NCBI GenBank assembly: GCA_963556145.1
Contig: OY744468.1
Location: forward strand, 5,332,001-5,396,000
Length of the DNA stretch: 64,000 nucleotides
Origin: Hygrocybe punicea
Lineage: Eukaryota > Basidiomycota > Agaricomycetes > Agaricales > Hygrophoraceae
Direction of reading: 5' to 3'
Positions 10,996-22,160 of this stretch are shown here, one piece after another (position 1 is the first letter of the stretch; each line of letters starts with the position of its first letter). A program made the position numbers and the translations under genes. The notes beneath the pieces are model-generated. The model saw nothing but the letters and a program-made list of their open reading frames with translations, did no database searches and was not told where the DNA came from.

Positions 10996-13128
10996 ATGCT
11001 CATATCTCCCATCAATGCCGATAACGAATTGGGCTTTTCTTCACGTTCAAATGCCCCATATAAAGTTTGGAGAAACTGGTTGGATTATCTGATATTCCAG
11101 GACACACTCGAAGTGGAATTTCGCCGCATGGCCAGGTCCAAGAAGAAACGTCTTATAGCCGGGAAAGGCATCAAAAAGAATGGAATCTACATCCATGACC
11201 ACGCCGCTTCCTTCGAATCTCTACCAAACGGCCCCGATCCAAGTTCTGTCCACTTGGACGTCCACCAATATCTGCCTAAGCTCACAAAGAAGAACACACT
11301 GTTTCGGGTTAGCCCAGCCACAGTGAACCAACGACAAAAGGAGATAGAGGCTCTCATCAAGCACCTCTTTAGCCCCGACGCACCCTCTCTCCTGCACGAG
11401 CTTAGGCAGGATCGCATCATAACCGACTTCTTCGGCTATTGGAGGATGGACCAGGAGCGTGCGTGCGAGCCGAAGCCCGCAGAAGCTGTCAGGCCTCGTA
11501 GCTCAGACAGTGTGTTCTCCACGTATTTATCACCCGTTGTAGGCCAAGACCTTCTGCCAAGCCCCTCCAATTCGCACTCGCATTTTCCATTGAAACTGTA
11601 CAGTCTGCCAACTCGCTCGTCTAGCAACGATGGTTTCCATGAGAGTCCTGAATCCCCTTCATCCGGCTCCTCTTCATACGCATCTTCCCTTGGCTCGAGA
11701 AGTTCAGACCACAGTGACAGTACCCCGATCGTTGTGTTGGAAAAATTACCATCTCTAATCAGTCATATCCCGGAACATGGATCGAGTGGCCCCCACCGGG
11801 AAGACCATGCGGACCCAGTGTTCGAGTCTGCTGCTCTCCGAACTATTCCTGAAGATGAAAAGGTACACTTGTCACCATCACGTAGAATAATGCGCAATAC
11901 CCCCGCAGGCCCTCGGGCAAATAGGAGAGGCCAAAATTTCACTGCTGCCCCCATTCTCCCTGCCGACTCGCAGGACGATCCTGGCGATATGTTCACAAAC
12001 GAAACAGACTCACTCTATACTTGTAAGTATTTAATTTGCATCCAAAAACGTTTGTTTGATCGTGTCTTTTTTTTTCCCCTCCCAATCTCCCTAGCGGACC
12101 GTTCAAACCGTATTTCCACGGTATCCGCAAGTGATTACCTTGAACAACTCGAATTGTCGTTTGGGAACCCCGACGGCTACGCAGTCCGAAACAGCGTTGC
12201 CACTTTCAGAACAGAGTGCTCGGCAGATGCCATCATACCACGAGTTCCATCATGCATCAATCTTGCACAACTGTCGCGCGACAGCCCTCATGACCAGGAC
12301 GCTTTATATTCATCGGGTGATTCTAGTAAATATAAGCCAAAAACCTTTTCATATTCACATCGAATGCTCATTTTGGATTTCCCTTCTTTCTTTTTTTCTC
12401 CAACAGAGTCATTGGATACTCATGGAGGATTGTCGCCTCACAAGTCCAGCCCTTCCAATCCACCTTTTGGAGATTACACTGGACCCAATGCCGGGGGCCC
12501 CTTGAACTCCTTCCGACCCCGGTCGAACCCCCCGATATCGACGTCAACACCAACATCAATGTCAACAACGTCTTCGTCGACTTCAGCATCCGAGTCGATA
12601 TTCACCGTGGGTGGCACCGGCACCACTCATGACGATGCCCGGTCATTCACCAAAACTTTAACTTCATCAATCCTCTCTACAAGTCCCTCTACCTCTCCAG
12701 GCCATCTTACCACCACCACCACCACCACCACTACAGACAGCCAGAGCATACTTATCGTCAAAGCCGCACTTGACGACTCCATCGTCATCTTACGTGTCCC
12801 ACGCACAATCTGTTTTGACGAGTTCAAACGGCGACTGTATGACAAGTTCGTTCGACAAGAGGGCGTCCCGTTATTGGAGTCGTTCGGCGTTGCCCAGATC
12901 GTCACCACCTCCCCGAATAAATCTGTGTTCGCCCCTCATCGTCGTCGCCAATTGCAGCTCCCGCTGCGAAGATCCAACAGTCTCTCCACCGCAACCGCGG
13001 CCGGCGTCCAAGGATTCTCGAATTCAATTCAGACGTGGGTGATAACGTCCCAACAGCAGTGGGAACGGGCTGTTCGGGGCATTACAGGTTCCGAAAAACT
13101 CACACTTCATATTTTCTGCAACTCTTGA
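10996..13128 (+). CDS. PB1-domain protein, unknown function
   Basis: Exons 10996-12022, 12095-12325 and 12407-13128 give 659 residues. Both introns (72 and 81 bp) are multiples of three without stops, so the frame also reads through unspliced. GTAAGT and GTAAAT donors and pyrimidine-rich acceptors support splicing. The first ATG in frame is used; an upstream exon is possible. Residues about 15-150 are ordered and lysine-rich (start YKVWRNWLDYLIFQDTL). The middle is Ser/Pro-rich and disordered. The last 130 residues look like a PB1 domain, with a strand ILIVKAALDDSIVILRV near its start and a closing WVITSQQQWERAVRG strand-helix. PB1 domains mediate pairwise binding in polarity and NADPH-oxidase proteins. 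A partner cannot be assigned here. Confidence 0.65.
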   Translation: MLISPINADNELGFSSRSNAPYKVWRNWLDYLIFQDTLEVEFRRMARSKKKRLIAGKGIKKNGIYIHDHAASFESLPNGPDPSSVHLDVHQYLPKLTKKNTLFRVSPATVNQRQKEIEALIKHLFSPDAPSLLHELRQDRIITDFFGYWRMDQERACEPKPAEAVRPRSSDSVFSTYLSPVVGQDLLPSPSNSHSHFPLKLYSLPTRSSSNDGFHESPESPSSGSSSYASSLGSRSSDHSDSTPIVVLEKLPSLISHIPEHGSSGPHREDHADPVFESAALRTIPEDEKVHLSPSRRIMRNTPAGPRANRRGQNFTAAPILPADSQDDPGDMFTNETDSLYTCKYLICIQKRLFDRVFFFPLPISLADRSNRISTVSASDYLEQLELSFGNPDGYAVRNSVATFRTECSADAIIPRVPSCINLAQLSRDSPHDQDALYSSGDSSKYKPKTFSYSHRMLILDFPSFFFSPTESLDTHGGLSPHKSSPSNPPFGDYTGPNAGGPLNSFRPRSNPPISTSTPTSMSTTSSSTSASESIFTVGGTGTTHDDARSFTKTLTSSILSTSPSTSPGHLTTTTTTTTTDSQSILIVKAALDDSIVILRVPRTICFDEFKRRLYDKFVRQEGVPLLESFGVAQIVTTSPNKSVFAPHRRRQLQLPLRRSNSLSTATAAGVQGFSNSIQTWVITSQQQWERAVRGITGSEKLTLHIFCNS

Positions 13129-13385
13129 ACTTGGCAATTTCCCCTGTTTTCAATTGTTTATTCCTTTTGTCTCGGCCAATAATCTTCCTGGTAATTATTT
13201 TGTTGAGCACTGGTTGCAAAACTATCTATTGGTAGAATAAGTGATTTTTCCCTTTCAATCTTGCCAATGGCAGGAGGCAAGTTGTAATCGTTACTAAAGG
13301 TAAAGTCTTCCCTATCCATGCATCCAAGAGTTGAGCAAAATCAATTAATTATGAATATACACGCAATCAAAGCCAATTGAGCTTT

Positions 13386-15485
13386 CTACGTGCCAACTGG
13401 CGCTTGAACTTGTGAAGAACGCGCTACACTGGCAGGGGGTGCCCCAGCGGGCAAAGGCATTTTTGTCCAGTCCGGCAAGAGACCCTTCGCGAGCATGTCA
13501 GAAACATCACAGGGGATATCCAGACCCTCGTCAGGATCCTGGGCCTCATCCCACTTTTCACGCGTAACCTCAACGCCACCGGTCTTCAATGATCTACGCG
13601 AAGCAAGGCAGAACACGCATCAGTAGGGTTTTGCTCAAATAGACTTTTGGGGGGAGAGGGTATGTATTTACCCAGCCAGGGAACCTCCTACCCACGCCAT
13701 CGTTGCCGGTGAGAACGCAGGGGCTTTACCAGCATTAGCACTCGTCCTCTCGGATTTTGAGGGTGGCGGTGAGGGATGGTTTACGATGGCAAAGTAAGGA
13801 ATTAACGGTCGAAGGGAAGCGTATCGATCGTATGCCGGAGGTGGGGGCTTGTCGGATCTGATGAGGTGGCGTGTCGTTGAGGATGAGGGTCCGGACGTAA
13901 TAGCGTGAAGGAGTTCCGTGTGCAAACGCGGGATGAAGCCGGGAAGCATGAGCGTCCCACCCACAACCAGAATGGAACACGCCAATGTTTTGCGAAGATC
14001 TACAGGAACCTGAAACCCAAAAACTCGGAAAAATCAGAGAAAGTTCCAGAATGGAAGATATATTGAGGAGGCCGTTGCGTACTTTTAGGAGAGCATCTAA
14101 TATTACTTCCGCAACGCTACTCTCGTCAACGTCACCTCCCTCAAAAAGAACCTCGGCAGCACGCTCACGAATCCAGCCAGGGATGATCAAAGTGCCTCGT
14201 CCTGTACCCGTCTGTTGTGACGCAGGGGGGACGACAGACATGTGCAGATCAGTGGCAGTTGAATGTCTGGTGTACATCGAGGCAAGAGTTTGTAAATGAC
14301 TTTCGCCACCAGTACGATTCACCAGCAATCCTCCAACATTCGCAACCACCGAGAATTCCGAAGATCCTTGGTGAGACGACGCGTTGCTATCGACGCCAGC
14401 CGATACATGTGAAAACTCAGATTCCGACTGGGTTGAGTCACTTGGTGGTGGCTCCAATTCCATGGGGTCATCTCCCGGCGGAGACATGACTCCCAAGGTG
14501 GCAGAAGCATTCAGTGCTTCTCCGACAAAGCAGCAGCGAGTCTTTACATCTTCTATAACGGCATCGGTTAAGACTTCCTGAGGCACGCGCGTGGACCGTG
14601 TTGCCAGAGGGATATTTGCGGCAGCGCTTAAGGAAGTCGGTGGAGGGAGATAAGTTCCGAACAGTAGGAGGAGCGAGCGAAGATGAGATGATAATCGAGC
14701 GCCTGCCAAGGGCGTCGTCCGAAGATGAGGGAAGAGGGGTCGAGCAGCAAAAATCTACTCGACGCGAGGCGGTGAGACTCAAATAAAAGGTGATATTATG
14801 CAACTCACTGGTAAAGTGGTTGATTCGAGGTGTCCACAGTCTAGAACCAGACCCGTGATTCTCCCGACAGCGAGGAGGGAGAGGAGGTGACTTGACGCGA
14901 AGGATATCGAAGGTACCTTGATGTCTGAGTTACAGTCATAAACCAGCTATTCCGGATGAATAAGCACCTGAAGATTATCGAACAATATTCGTGCCAACAT
15001 GTCTTTGATGTAAAGAGGTAGAAGTGGGTGTTCCACTAATATCACTTTTCGTGATTTGGGGTCTGCTAATAGTGAACTGGCTGTAAGTTTAGTACCGCGT
15101 ATGGAAAAAGAAGAAAAAAAGAAACGAACTTGTGAAAAACGTATCTCAGACATTTCTGCAATGAATATTCTAATAACCTATCCTCCTCCGCCCTTTCGAC
15201 AGCATCTGCGGCTCGACTGAGGTTCCACAAAGCAACGCTCGACTTGCCGGTGGCACAAAACACATCTCTCGGTCGACCTTCTCCACTGAAACCGACTTTC
15301 CATATTCGAGAACCAGGATCGATGATAACTCGGTCCTCGATGCCATAGAGGGAGTGCCGTCGTGTAGTAGAATAATGAGGTGACGATTGTACAAGATGTG
15401 TACCTGCCACTCGTGTCGCAGTTGGGGTGCTTGGGTTGACAACCTGAGTTTGCTTGCCGCGTGGAGTTACAGGGACGGCAGACAT
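13386..15485 (-). CDS. ARP10: Actin-related protein 10 (Arp10/Arp11, dynactin pointed-end complex)
   Basis: Six exons (15485-15130, 15076-14968, 14916-14809, 14754-14083, 14009-13672, 13593-13386) keep frame and give 596 residues. The start is the first ATG after an in-frame stop. The N-terminal segment IIDPGSRIWKVGFSGEGRPR is an actin-fold phosphate-1 strand. Then come VILVEHPLLPL, a second ATPase-like strand VLDCG, the C-terminal actin-fold segment ILVVGGTLMLPGF and WVGGSLAGSLK near the end. These match the divergent Arp10 group, which caps the pointed end of the dynactin filament and helps dynein bind cargo. Canonical nucleotide-binding residues are degenerate, as in that family. A Ser/Glu-rich insert of roughly 70 residues (about 265-335) interrupts the fold, longer than in actin. 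Confidence 0.78.
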
Positions 15486-15723
15486 CTCACAAGTGCCAGG
15501 AGATCCGTGTGTAGTTACCGAATATCCCCCTTTCAGTGGATGGCTGGGTCGACTTTGAATGGCTCTGAGTGGCGATCCCACTCGAGGGTCGCGCTGGTCG
15601 AATCAGGTCGATGTTCAAAACGCCTCAAAGACATCAGGCTTGGAATTTTTCAGTGAATACTCTGTACCATATCCCTAGCGATGACTCGGGTATGGGTATG
15701 TAGTAATAATATTCAAAGAGAAC

Positions 15724-17079
15724 CTATCTAGTCAGTCGTGCAAACATAAGCATGATAGCAAGAGCCCAATGCTCGAATTGGTCTTTGGACATGAACAACA
15801 GGGCCTGTGCGAGGACAGCTTTGGTTATCTGGGCTTGCATCCCCTATAATGTTACACTGTTCAGAGATGCAAACGAAACACAAATGGATGAGATGCGCTG
15901 ACTTGATACCAGCCAACGAATCCTTCCTTCTTCCAAACTCTAGCAAGAATTTGAATGGCGCCTGCATGCTTGTACTTGTCGTGGTGATAGGCATGAGGGA
16001 TTGGAAGATCGTGGTGTTCCTCGATAGCATCATCGACGTCGGCGCTGCGAGCTTGAATCCGTACTTTGGCCATGATGTATGGGTATGTTACCTAATGAGT
16101 ATGAATTTATTCAAAGGGGAGCCGGAAGATGAGAAGCTTGTGGTCCGAAACTTACAATGGTGGCCAATGTCTTGCTGAATGCGCCGACGAGGAAAGACAT
16201 GCCAGGGTTTAATTTAGGATTCGATCCGTTCGCCAGCAGCAGCAAGCTTTTTACACGCTCGTATATGCCATATGTAATGGCTGGGTTAACCGTGAGCACC
16301 AGACTTGGCTTAATTCCCAACCATAAACCCGTGATGCCCTCTTCTTCGATGATTTCGCGGGCCACCGACAAGAACGAGTCATCGGTATCCTCCTCCTCTT
16401 CCTCCACCTCAGAACTAGGGTTTTCCACGTCATTCCGTGATTTTTTCCGAATCGGGGATCGTCCGATCTGCTGTCGTGTTGCGATGACCGAAACGGGTAT
16501 GGTAAATATCTGAGCAAGAGCACCCGCGAGTGCACCCAGCAATAGCTCAGTTGCAGTTGATAATGGAGGGATCTTGGAACCATGCGGGAGCCTCCGGATG
16601 AGACGCTTCATGTAGGAGTTGCGTACAAATGAGTAGAAAAAGAAGTATGCATATTCTGAACTACAGTTTGAGCATGTCCATGTCAGAATGGGAGTCACGT
16701 ACGCATAGAAAATGTGTTGAGCATCGTTGCTCCAAATCCTCGATAAAACCCGGCGATTCCTTCCTTTTTGAATATCTTGACAAGAACAGAAAGCATTGAG
16801 AGCTGATCTTGGCCCTTGTCCTTGTCCTTGCCCTTGCCCTTGCTATCGGACGGCAGGGCCTGTATGCGAGTCTTCGCTCTGTTTGCATCATTAGACAGAA
16901 AGAAACCCAAGACAGGCAAGACATACACATCTAGGGGATAAACAACACTACTGAAATTAACGAGAGGCTAATACAGAATCGTTCAATTATACTCACGCCG
17001 AACTGAAACACCCGCCGAGCGCGCCAGCTAAAGCAGCCGCAAATGGTGTTAGCTGAACAGGTTTCGACTGGTTTGACAT
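15724..17079 (-). CDS. Mitochondrial-carrier family protein, peroxisomal adenine-nucleotide type
   Basis: Six exons (17079-16997, 16950-16927, 16878-16703, 16655-16156, 16091-15903, 15843-15724) encode 363 residues. Three tandem carrier repeats are visible. The first signature PLDVAKTRIQ is assembled across a 24-nt microexon, the second is around IPVSVIATRQQIG, and the third is TYPYIMAKVRIQ. The TYPY form of the third signature and the overall pattern resemble PMP47/Ant1-type carriers, which exchange ATP and AMP across the peroxisomal membrane to feed fatty-acid activation. Six transmembrane helices are expected. An acidic stretch around 200-215 (EEEEED) forms an unusually long loop. Substrate assignment is inferred from family resemblance. 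It is head-to-head with the methyltransferase gene. Confidence 0.8.
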
Positions 17080-17217
17080 GTCCGAAGGGTGGAAGGTGGG
17101 GGGGAAAGACCTTGAAATATCCGGAATGCGGGGAGCCTTATACCATGGGTTCTGCTGGCATGTGAATATAGGCAAGGCTATAGCCCTCTGGATTCAACAC
17201 ATGCAAACAAACGACCA
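17080..17217. promoter_or_regulatory. Bidirectional promoter between carrier and methyltransferase genes
   Basis: Only 138 bp separate the two divergent start codons at 17079 (minus) and 17218 (plus). Both promoters and both 5' UTRs must fit here or reach into the coding regions. No strong TATA box is evident. Confidence 0.5.
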
Positions 17218-18319
17218 ATGGACAGGAATTTTCCCGAGAATCTTGCAATTCTGCCTTCAGTCCCACCTCAATTTGTTGAGGCAGCTCACCGGGACCATTG
17301 TTCGAGTTTAGAGGACGAACTTGAATTTAGTCCTGCTGCTCAGCAAGAAGCTATCAAGAAGTATGGCATTGCCGGGAGAGTTTGGTAACTTATGGGCGCT
17401 ATTTCCGTGACAACGTTTCACTCATCCTTCAAAACCAGGGAGGCGGCATACACTCTAGATCTGTATGTGCGCAACTCTTCAAACTGGGAATTTGACCCAC
17501 CTTTCTGTTCTACGTCGTGCGCCAATCCGTATACAGTGCTGGAGCTGGGTTCAGGGACAGGCGTGGTAGGATCTCGTATCGCAGACAACGTTGCGCAACG
17601 GGACAATGGCCTTGTCATTGTTACCGACCTACCTGAGGTTTGTCCTCTGCTGGATGCCAATCTGAACAATCGCAAACGTGAATTGCCCGGCGCAGAGGAA
17701 GCCGGCGGTGGCGTAATCCTTGTCCGGCCATTGGCTTGGGGAAACTCGGAACATGCTCTGCGTATTGCCTCCGAACTCTGTAAAAATTCACGTGTCCTGA
17801 CACACATCGTGTGCAGCGATCTGGTAACCCGCATTGTTACCTTTTATCTCAAAATCAAAGGTCTGAAGAACTACTATGAAACAGGTTTACTTCCCCGAGC
17901 TTTTTGCGCCACTGCTACGCACTCTCATTCAGCTTTCATCGCCCCCCTTTTGTTCCCTTTCGGAATGTAGAGGTCCGGAACGCGGTCCCGTAGTGGTGAT
18001 GGCATACAGGATCAGGAGTCTCACAAAGGAATCTGCCTTCTGGTCGGCATTTGGATTATGGTTTTCCTTTGCGCCTGTTTTGATGAGACCTGCTCCTTCT
18101 GGAGATTCCTCACACAACTCTTCCTGGACTCGGGTCGGCTTCTCCACTGACGGACCAACGTTTATATTTGTTGCCCGACGTCGCCAGGCTTCTTTTACCT
18201 GGATTGTGCCTCAAAGTGACCAGGAGTTGATAGATGGAGTAGGTGCATGTGCCACCGACACCAGAAAAGGAGACGACACATTTGAAACTTTGATCCTCAT
18301 GACACTTCAGGATGAGTAG
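17218..18319 (+). CDS. Putative protein-lysine methyltransferase (METTL21/FAM86-like class)
   Basis: Exons 17218-17384, 17439-17823 and 17885-18319 give 328 residues. The second intron ends in AAACAG and joins CSDL to VYFPELFAP. The protein starts MDRNFPENLAILP. It has the family entry GRVWEAAYTLDLY and the SAM-binding motif VLELGSGTGVVG near residue 90, then VTDLPEVCPLLDANL as the acidic loop, RPLAWGN, and the post-motif CSDLVYFPELFAPLLRTL. These are hallmarks of the seven-beta-strand lysine methyltransferases that modify translation factors and chaperones. The substrate cannot be told from sequence. The last about 60 residues (TFIFVARRRQASFTW onward) complete the Rossmann sheet. Intron sizes are 54 and 61 bp. 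Confidence 0.8.
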
Positions 18320-18764
18320 TGAGTGTATTTAGATGAAGATAACTATGAAAACTCATGAAAAGTAAGGGGCAGCTGATTCTCCACGAACCCTGTCGCTTTA
18401 TTGACGTAATCGCCACCTTGCGGCCGGACACACATACGTTCTACCTATTCTTCGTGGACGTCACAGAATATCCGGTAGAAAGTCGTATTCCTTCCGAGTG
18501 GTTCCCGGGTAATCAATTGTGAGCGAAGCCGTGAACATCAGGCATGGAATCGCCCATGTATGTGTGCTTGACGGACTAGGATGACCACGAGTAAGACGCA
18601 GGAGACAAGACGTGCGGATTTCTAGGGGAGGCTGGGACAGGAATAGATGAATACAATTATGGAACAATGCTTTTATTTCTACTGTGACAATGCGTGTGGG
18701 TGAAAGCATGCAAGGACGACGACGACGTGAAGCGAGTATATGCGTGGGACGCGTGGGACGGTCC
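18320..18764. other. Intergenic, convergent 3' ends
   Basis: About 445 bp between the methyltransferase stop and the stop of the minus-strand zinc-finger gene. It should contain both 3' UTRs. I see no conserved frame or repeat. Confidence 0.5.
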
Positions 18765-19661
18765 TCAGACTGTCTTTTGGTCGCCGACGCAGGATAGTTT
18801 ATCCAAGACGCGGCGGAAGGTCTCTGCAGATAGGGAAGGTGGCAATAAGCTGCAGCGAGGTTATATAAAATATCTTTTCAGTTACCTTGGAAGAGACATT
18901 TTGACTGGGGAGGACGGCAAACATGCATGTTAAGCTCGCGTTTACCGTCATAACGACCATCACATCGAGAGCAAACCAAAGCCCTGTCAGCGTTTGGGAT
19001 GAGGGGAAGTCTCATGACGACGAATGAGGATCAAAAAGAACACTACCGATCATGGATATTGTGGATATGAATGTGGTATGTCAAAGACTTCAAATTATCG
19101 AGTGTATCGCGACATCCGTAACGACGACAGGTAAGTTTGTCTGTTTCGCTCAGGCCAGCCGCATTCATGACTAGAACGGCTTCCTGTCGCTATGAGTGAG
19201 AGCGGTGAGGAATGGAAGGGGGAAATTCAGTCAATGATAAGACTGCTCACAGCATCACCAAGGCCATCAACCCTCGACTGTCTAAACTTGGGCGTCAACT
19301 TTTTCAAGGGTACAATGGAGGGTGCTCCCAGCACCGAGAGGCCATTCAACGATGTAGTGACAGATAAGCTGTCGTCGATGGGAGATGAGCTCAAGCTCCC
19401 CTCGACAACGTCCATGATGGTTTGGGCAGGAATTTCCTGAGAAGCACTAGAACTCTCCGACCCACAAGAGCTGCAGCTCGAGGTGAGAGAGCAGGTGGCA
19501 GATGCGACGCTTTCCGTGTCCGAGACATGTCCGAATGTGTGAGTACTGGCAAAATAGGTGCCATTGCGCTTGTTGCTGAGCATACCGGTGCTCAACTGCG
19601 GTGATGTAGTTCTCAGAACCCCTTCATCTGATGTCGAATCGAGAACGGGCTCGGTAGCCAT
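18765..19661 (-). CDS. Small C2H2-type zinc-finger protein
   Basis: Four exons (19661-19251, 19183-19047, 18983-18886, 18823-18765) with GTGAGC, GTAGTG and GTAACT donors keep frame and give 234 residues. The first about 140 residues are Ser/Thr-rich and probably disordered. The C-terminal part holds a cluster of cysteines and histidines: CRRYGCRDTLDNL, then HIHIHNIH, then LVCSRCDGRYDGKRELNMH followed by VC. This fits two tandem C2H2-like fingers, the second with a Cys as last ligand. A role in DNA or RNA binding is inferred. The start is the first ATG of an open exon; there is no evidence for more 5' exons. Splicing is needed to see the fingers, so they are easily missed. Confidence 0.65.
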
Positions 19662-19936
19662 GGTGGGCCCGGGGATTGAGAGGGGTGGGGAGGGGGTGGA
19701 ATTCGCGGGTGGGCACGGTATCGGACGTTTCCCATGACTGCCAAAGCTGAGGTGTAATTTATACGCAGGGCATCAATGAGTGTGGCCAGTGTTGGTGTCC
19801 CTTCGAAATGGCCAGTGTGGACTGGACAGTCTCCATGGCAGCGATCGGTCTCGCGCAGTGTACAGTATTCCAAGCTGTGAGTCTTGAAGCTTGAAATACG
19901 GTTGGACGTTCTCCCTGATCTAGACAAGGTCACTCA

Positions 19937-20240
19937 CTAGGCAATCGTCGACTCCGGTTCGCTCTCATTCCGAGCTTCCGCCACGTCATATCGTGAATAC
20001 GGGAGCAACTTCTTGCCCAGCAACTGTACTCGGTTCATAAGAACAAGGCGCCTTGCCGTCATCAACGGCCCTTCTCTAGTAATCACGATATAGGATAAAA
20101 TAGTGTTCAATTTACTGATCAAGACCCCCTAGAGTGGACAGTTTCCTCGAATCACATTGCAAAGGAGCGTTTACCAATTGTGGGGCAGGAATCAACGATG
20201 TCTACCGTGATTGTACTGTGGCCCAGTACCGACAAATGTC
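19937..20240 (-). CDS. Possible 3' exons of an unrecognised gene
   Basis: On the minus strand an exon ending DIVDSCPTIG at about 20175 can be joined, across a 46-bp intron with a GTAAAC donor and TCTAG acceptor, to an open exon ending at the stop 19937-19939 (RRLVLMNRVQLLGKK). I could not extend it upstream into a convincing gene: 20250-20720 has stops in every frame. It may be a spliced gene with several short exons or a decayed one. No family is recognised. Confidence 0.3.
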
Positions 20241-20719
20241 CATTTTCACAGAGATCGCCACCTGAACTTGAAGCTGAAGCGTCGTAACACAATTGCTTTC
20301 CACGGTGCGCTATGGCAGACTTTCTGGAACTTGCTACCGCTCAAGAAAGACCATTAGGACTGTTAATCCAGGAAACATCACGGCGACACCACCTCGAATC
20401 ACAAGTTTCATGAGATACCATTGTTCCCTTCCGTCCCATATTCCAGCGGTGCTTCCGTTCTGCTCAAGGTTCCAAATGGTTCGTCCCAGATGATCACACG
20501 GTCGGCGTGCCTTTCATGGACATCACGACGGATGTCGTGTAATGTGCCATGAGGGGAGGCAATAACACCGGATTCATCTCCTTCCAGGCGCAGTCACTAC
20601 CACATCCCACAGTATGAAATTTGGTGAGTCTGGTCAAAGTTTGGTTCTGGCACTTAGTAAGACACAAAGAACTCCCGTCTTCCTCAGGGTGAATGGAAAA
20701 AAACGAAGGCACCGTATAA

Positions 20720-21450
20720 CTTGTGATGCTCCAAACAAAGGCGACAAGCCGTTTTCCAGAGAATGGATTCTTCTCACATCTTTATGCGTCCGATTGCTTG
20801 GACTCGCAAATTCGACTCTCGCAAACACATGTATCTTGCAATAGCAGGAATAGGTTTAGGGACCTGTCATTTTCAAGGAATATCCACGAGCGCCTCATTT
20901 GGAACACCAATGCGTTGGAGACCAAGGGAAAGATGCAAAATACTTGAAACTAACGAGGGGATAGAAAGCCGCCAGCGATACCCCGGCAGTCTACTTCTCG
21001 ATGGATGAATCGCTTTTTTCCTCTGTGGAGGTGTTGACGGCGGTTAACATCGGTGAACGTAGTAGTCACGCCCACGGAGGCAGCTGGAATGCGGCAAGGA
21101 CGAAAGTAATTTCAATCTCACTGAAGCAAGCTTCAGGTAACGATCACTCTAACTATCGAGTCGTGCCCCTCAACCATAATGGCGACGTCGATGTCCATGA
21201 TTTTGAAAGATCAGATAGGCGTTTGAGCTCACTTATTAGATTGTGGAACTATGTAAAAAGATAAGATTACGGAGGCGAACAGCCTAATCTGCTTCATGTA
21301 TAAATTGATCAACGCAGGATGCGAACGACGATTGCCAAGCCAAGGAACAGGTTCTAGTACTTTTATTGATTTTCTGTGCTGAGCGCTGAGCGCTGACTCC
21401 GAGTCGGGGCGTCAAGTTGTCACAGAGACGTTACCAGTGCAGCGCTCGAT
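20720..21450. other. Intergenic, nothing recognised
   Basis: Short unlinked frames only. A stretch at 21255-21330 (containing ATTACGGAGGCGAACAG and TGATCAAC) resembles 23475-23545 (ATAACGGAGGCGAAC, TGATCAAC), so both may be remnants of one dispersed repeat. Confidence 0.35.
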
Positions 21451-22052
21451 ATGATTGCTTTATGCCCTGGCCCGAAAAATCCCTTCAAACTTAGCATCTT
21501 CTGGACCTTCTCGGCAGTTCCACTCCTGGTGGGCAGCATAGTTTGCCTGTCTCTTGTCCTCCATCATTATACGCAACTTGGTAACGGCGCAGGCGTAACA
21601 TGGACTGTGATACCGCTCGTTGGTGCTTGCGTGTCCATGATATTCTCGGTATCCCACTTCTACTGCATGTCCCGCAAACGGAGGACCGACAATATGTTCC
21701 TCTCCTGCGTGATACTGGATTTCATTCTTGGATTGTACGCCATCATCTCTGCATCGCTGTCTTTGACACATCAAACACGTATCTCCCATCCTCGCACCTG
21801 CAATGAGATGCCTGGGACCCAGGAGTGCATCGATTGGTTGAGGGTAGATCGCTTGACAACAGCAGGCTGCGCGCTGTTGATTGTGCCAGGGTCAGTCTTT
21901 TTTTTTTTTTTTTTTTTCGTCTGGGAGGCGGACGATAGAATAATGCTACTTGTAGAGTCATCCACATCTTCGATTTTCAGATAATTCTTCTCTCAATCGT
22001 GTTCTATGGGCATTACCCGGATCCAGACTTCATTGGTGACGACGACGCCTGA
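21451..22052 (+). CDS. Four-transmembrane protein, unknown function
   Basis: Exon 1 is 21451-21882 and exon 2 is 21981-22052, giving 167 residues. Four hydrophobic segments are visible: around residues 14-40, 48-72, 84-106 and one rebuilt across the splice (GCALLI joined to IILLSIVFYGHY). Continuity of that last helix is the reason for choosing the weak donor GTGCCA at 21883. The better-looking GTCAGT six bases later gives a stop. A run of T residues fills the intron. The acidic tail ends DFIGDDDA. The layout resembles small MARVEL-like tetraspan proteins, but no signature allows a name. Confidence 0.6.
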
Positions 22053-22160
22053 TATGAATCGTCTGTGGAAAATTTACAAGTGAGCTAAAATATCGTCAAT
22101 TACATATTTCTTTTTTGGTCACTCTCAAGGACATTTTTTCAGGATACCAATTCGTTAATT

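Noticed and set aside
21883..21980. Reading the membrane-protein frame through the T run
   Set aside because: It would add a poly-Phe stretch and break the fourth membrane helix; splicing it out restores the helix.
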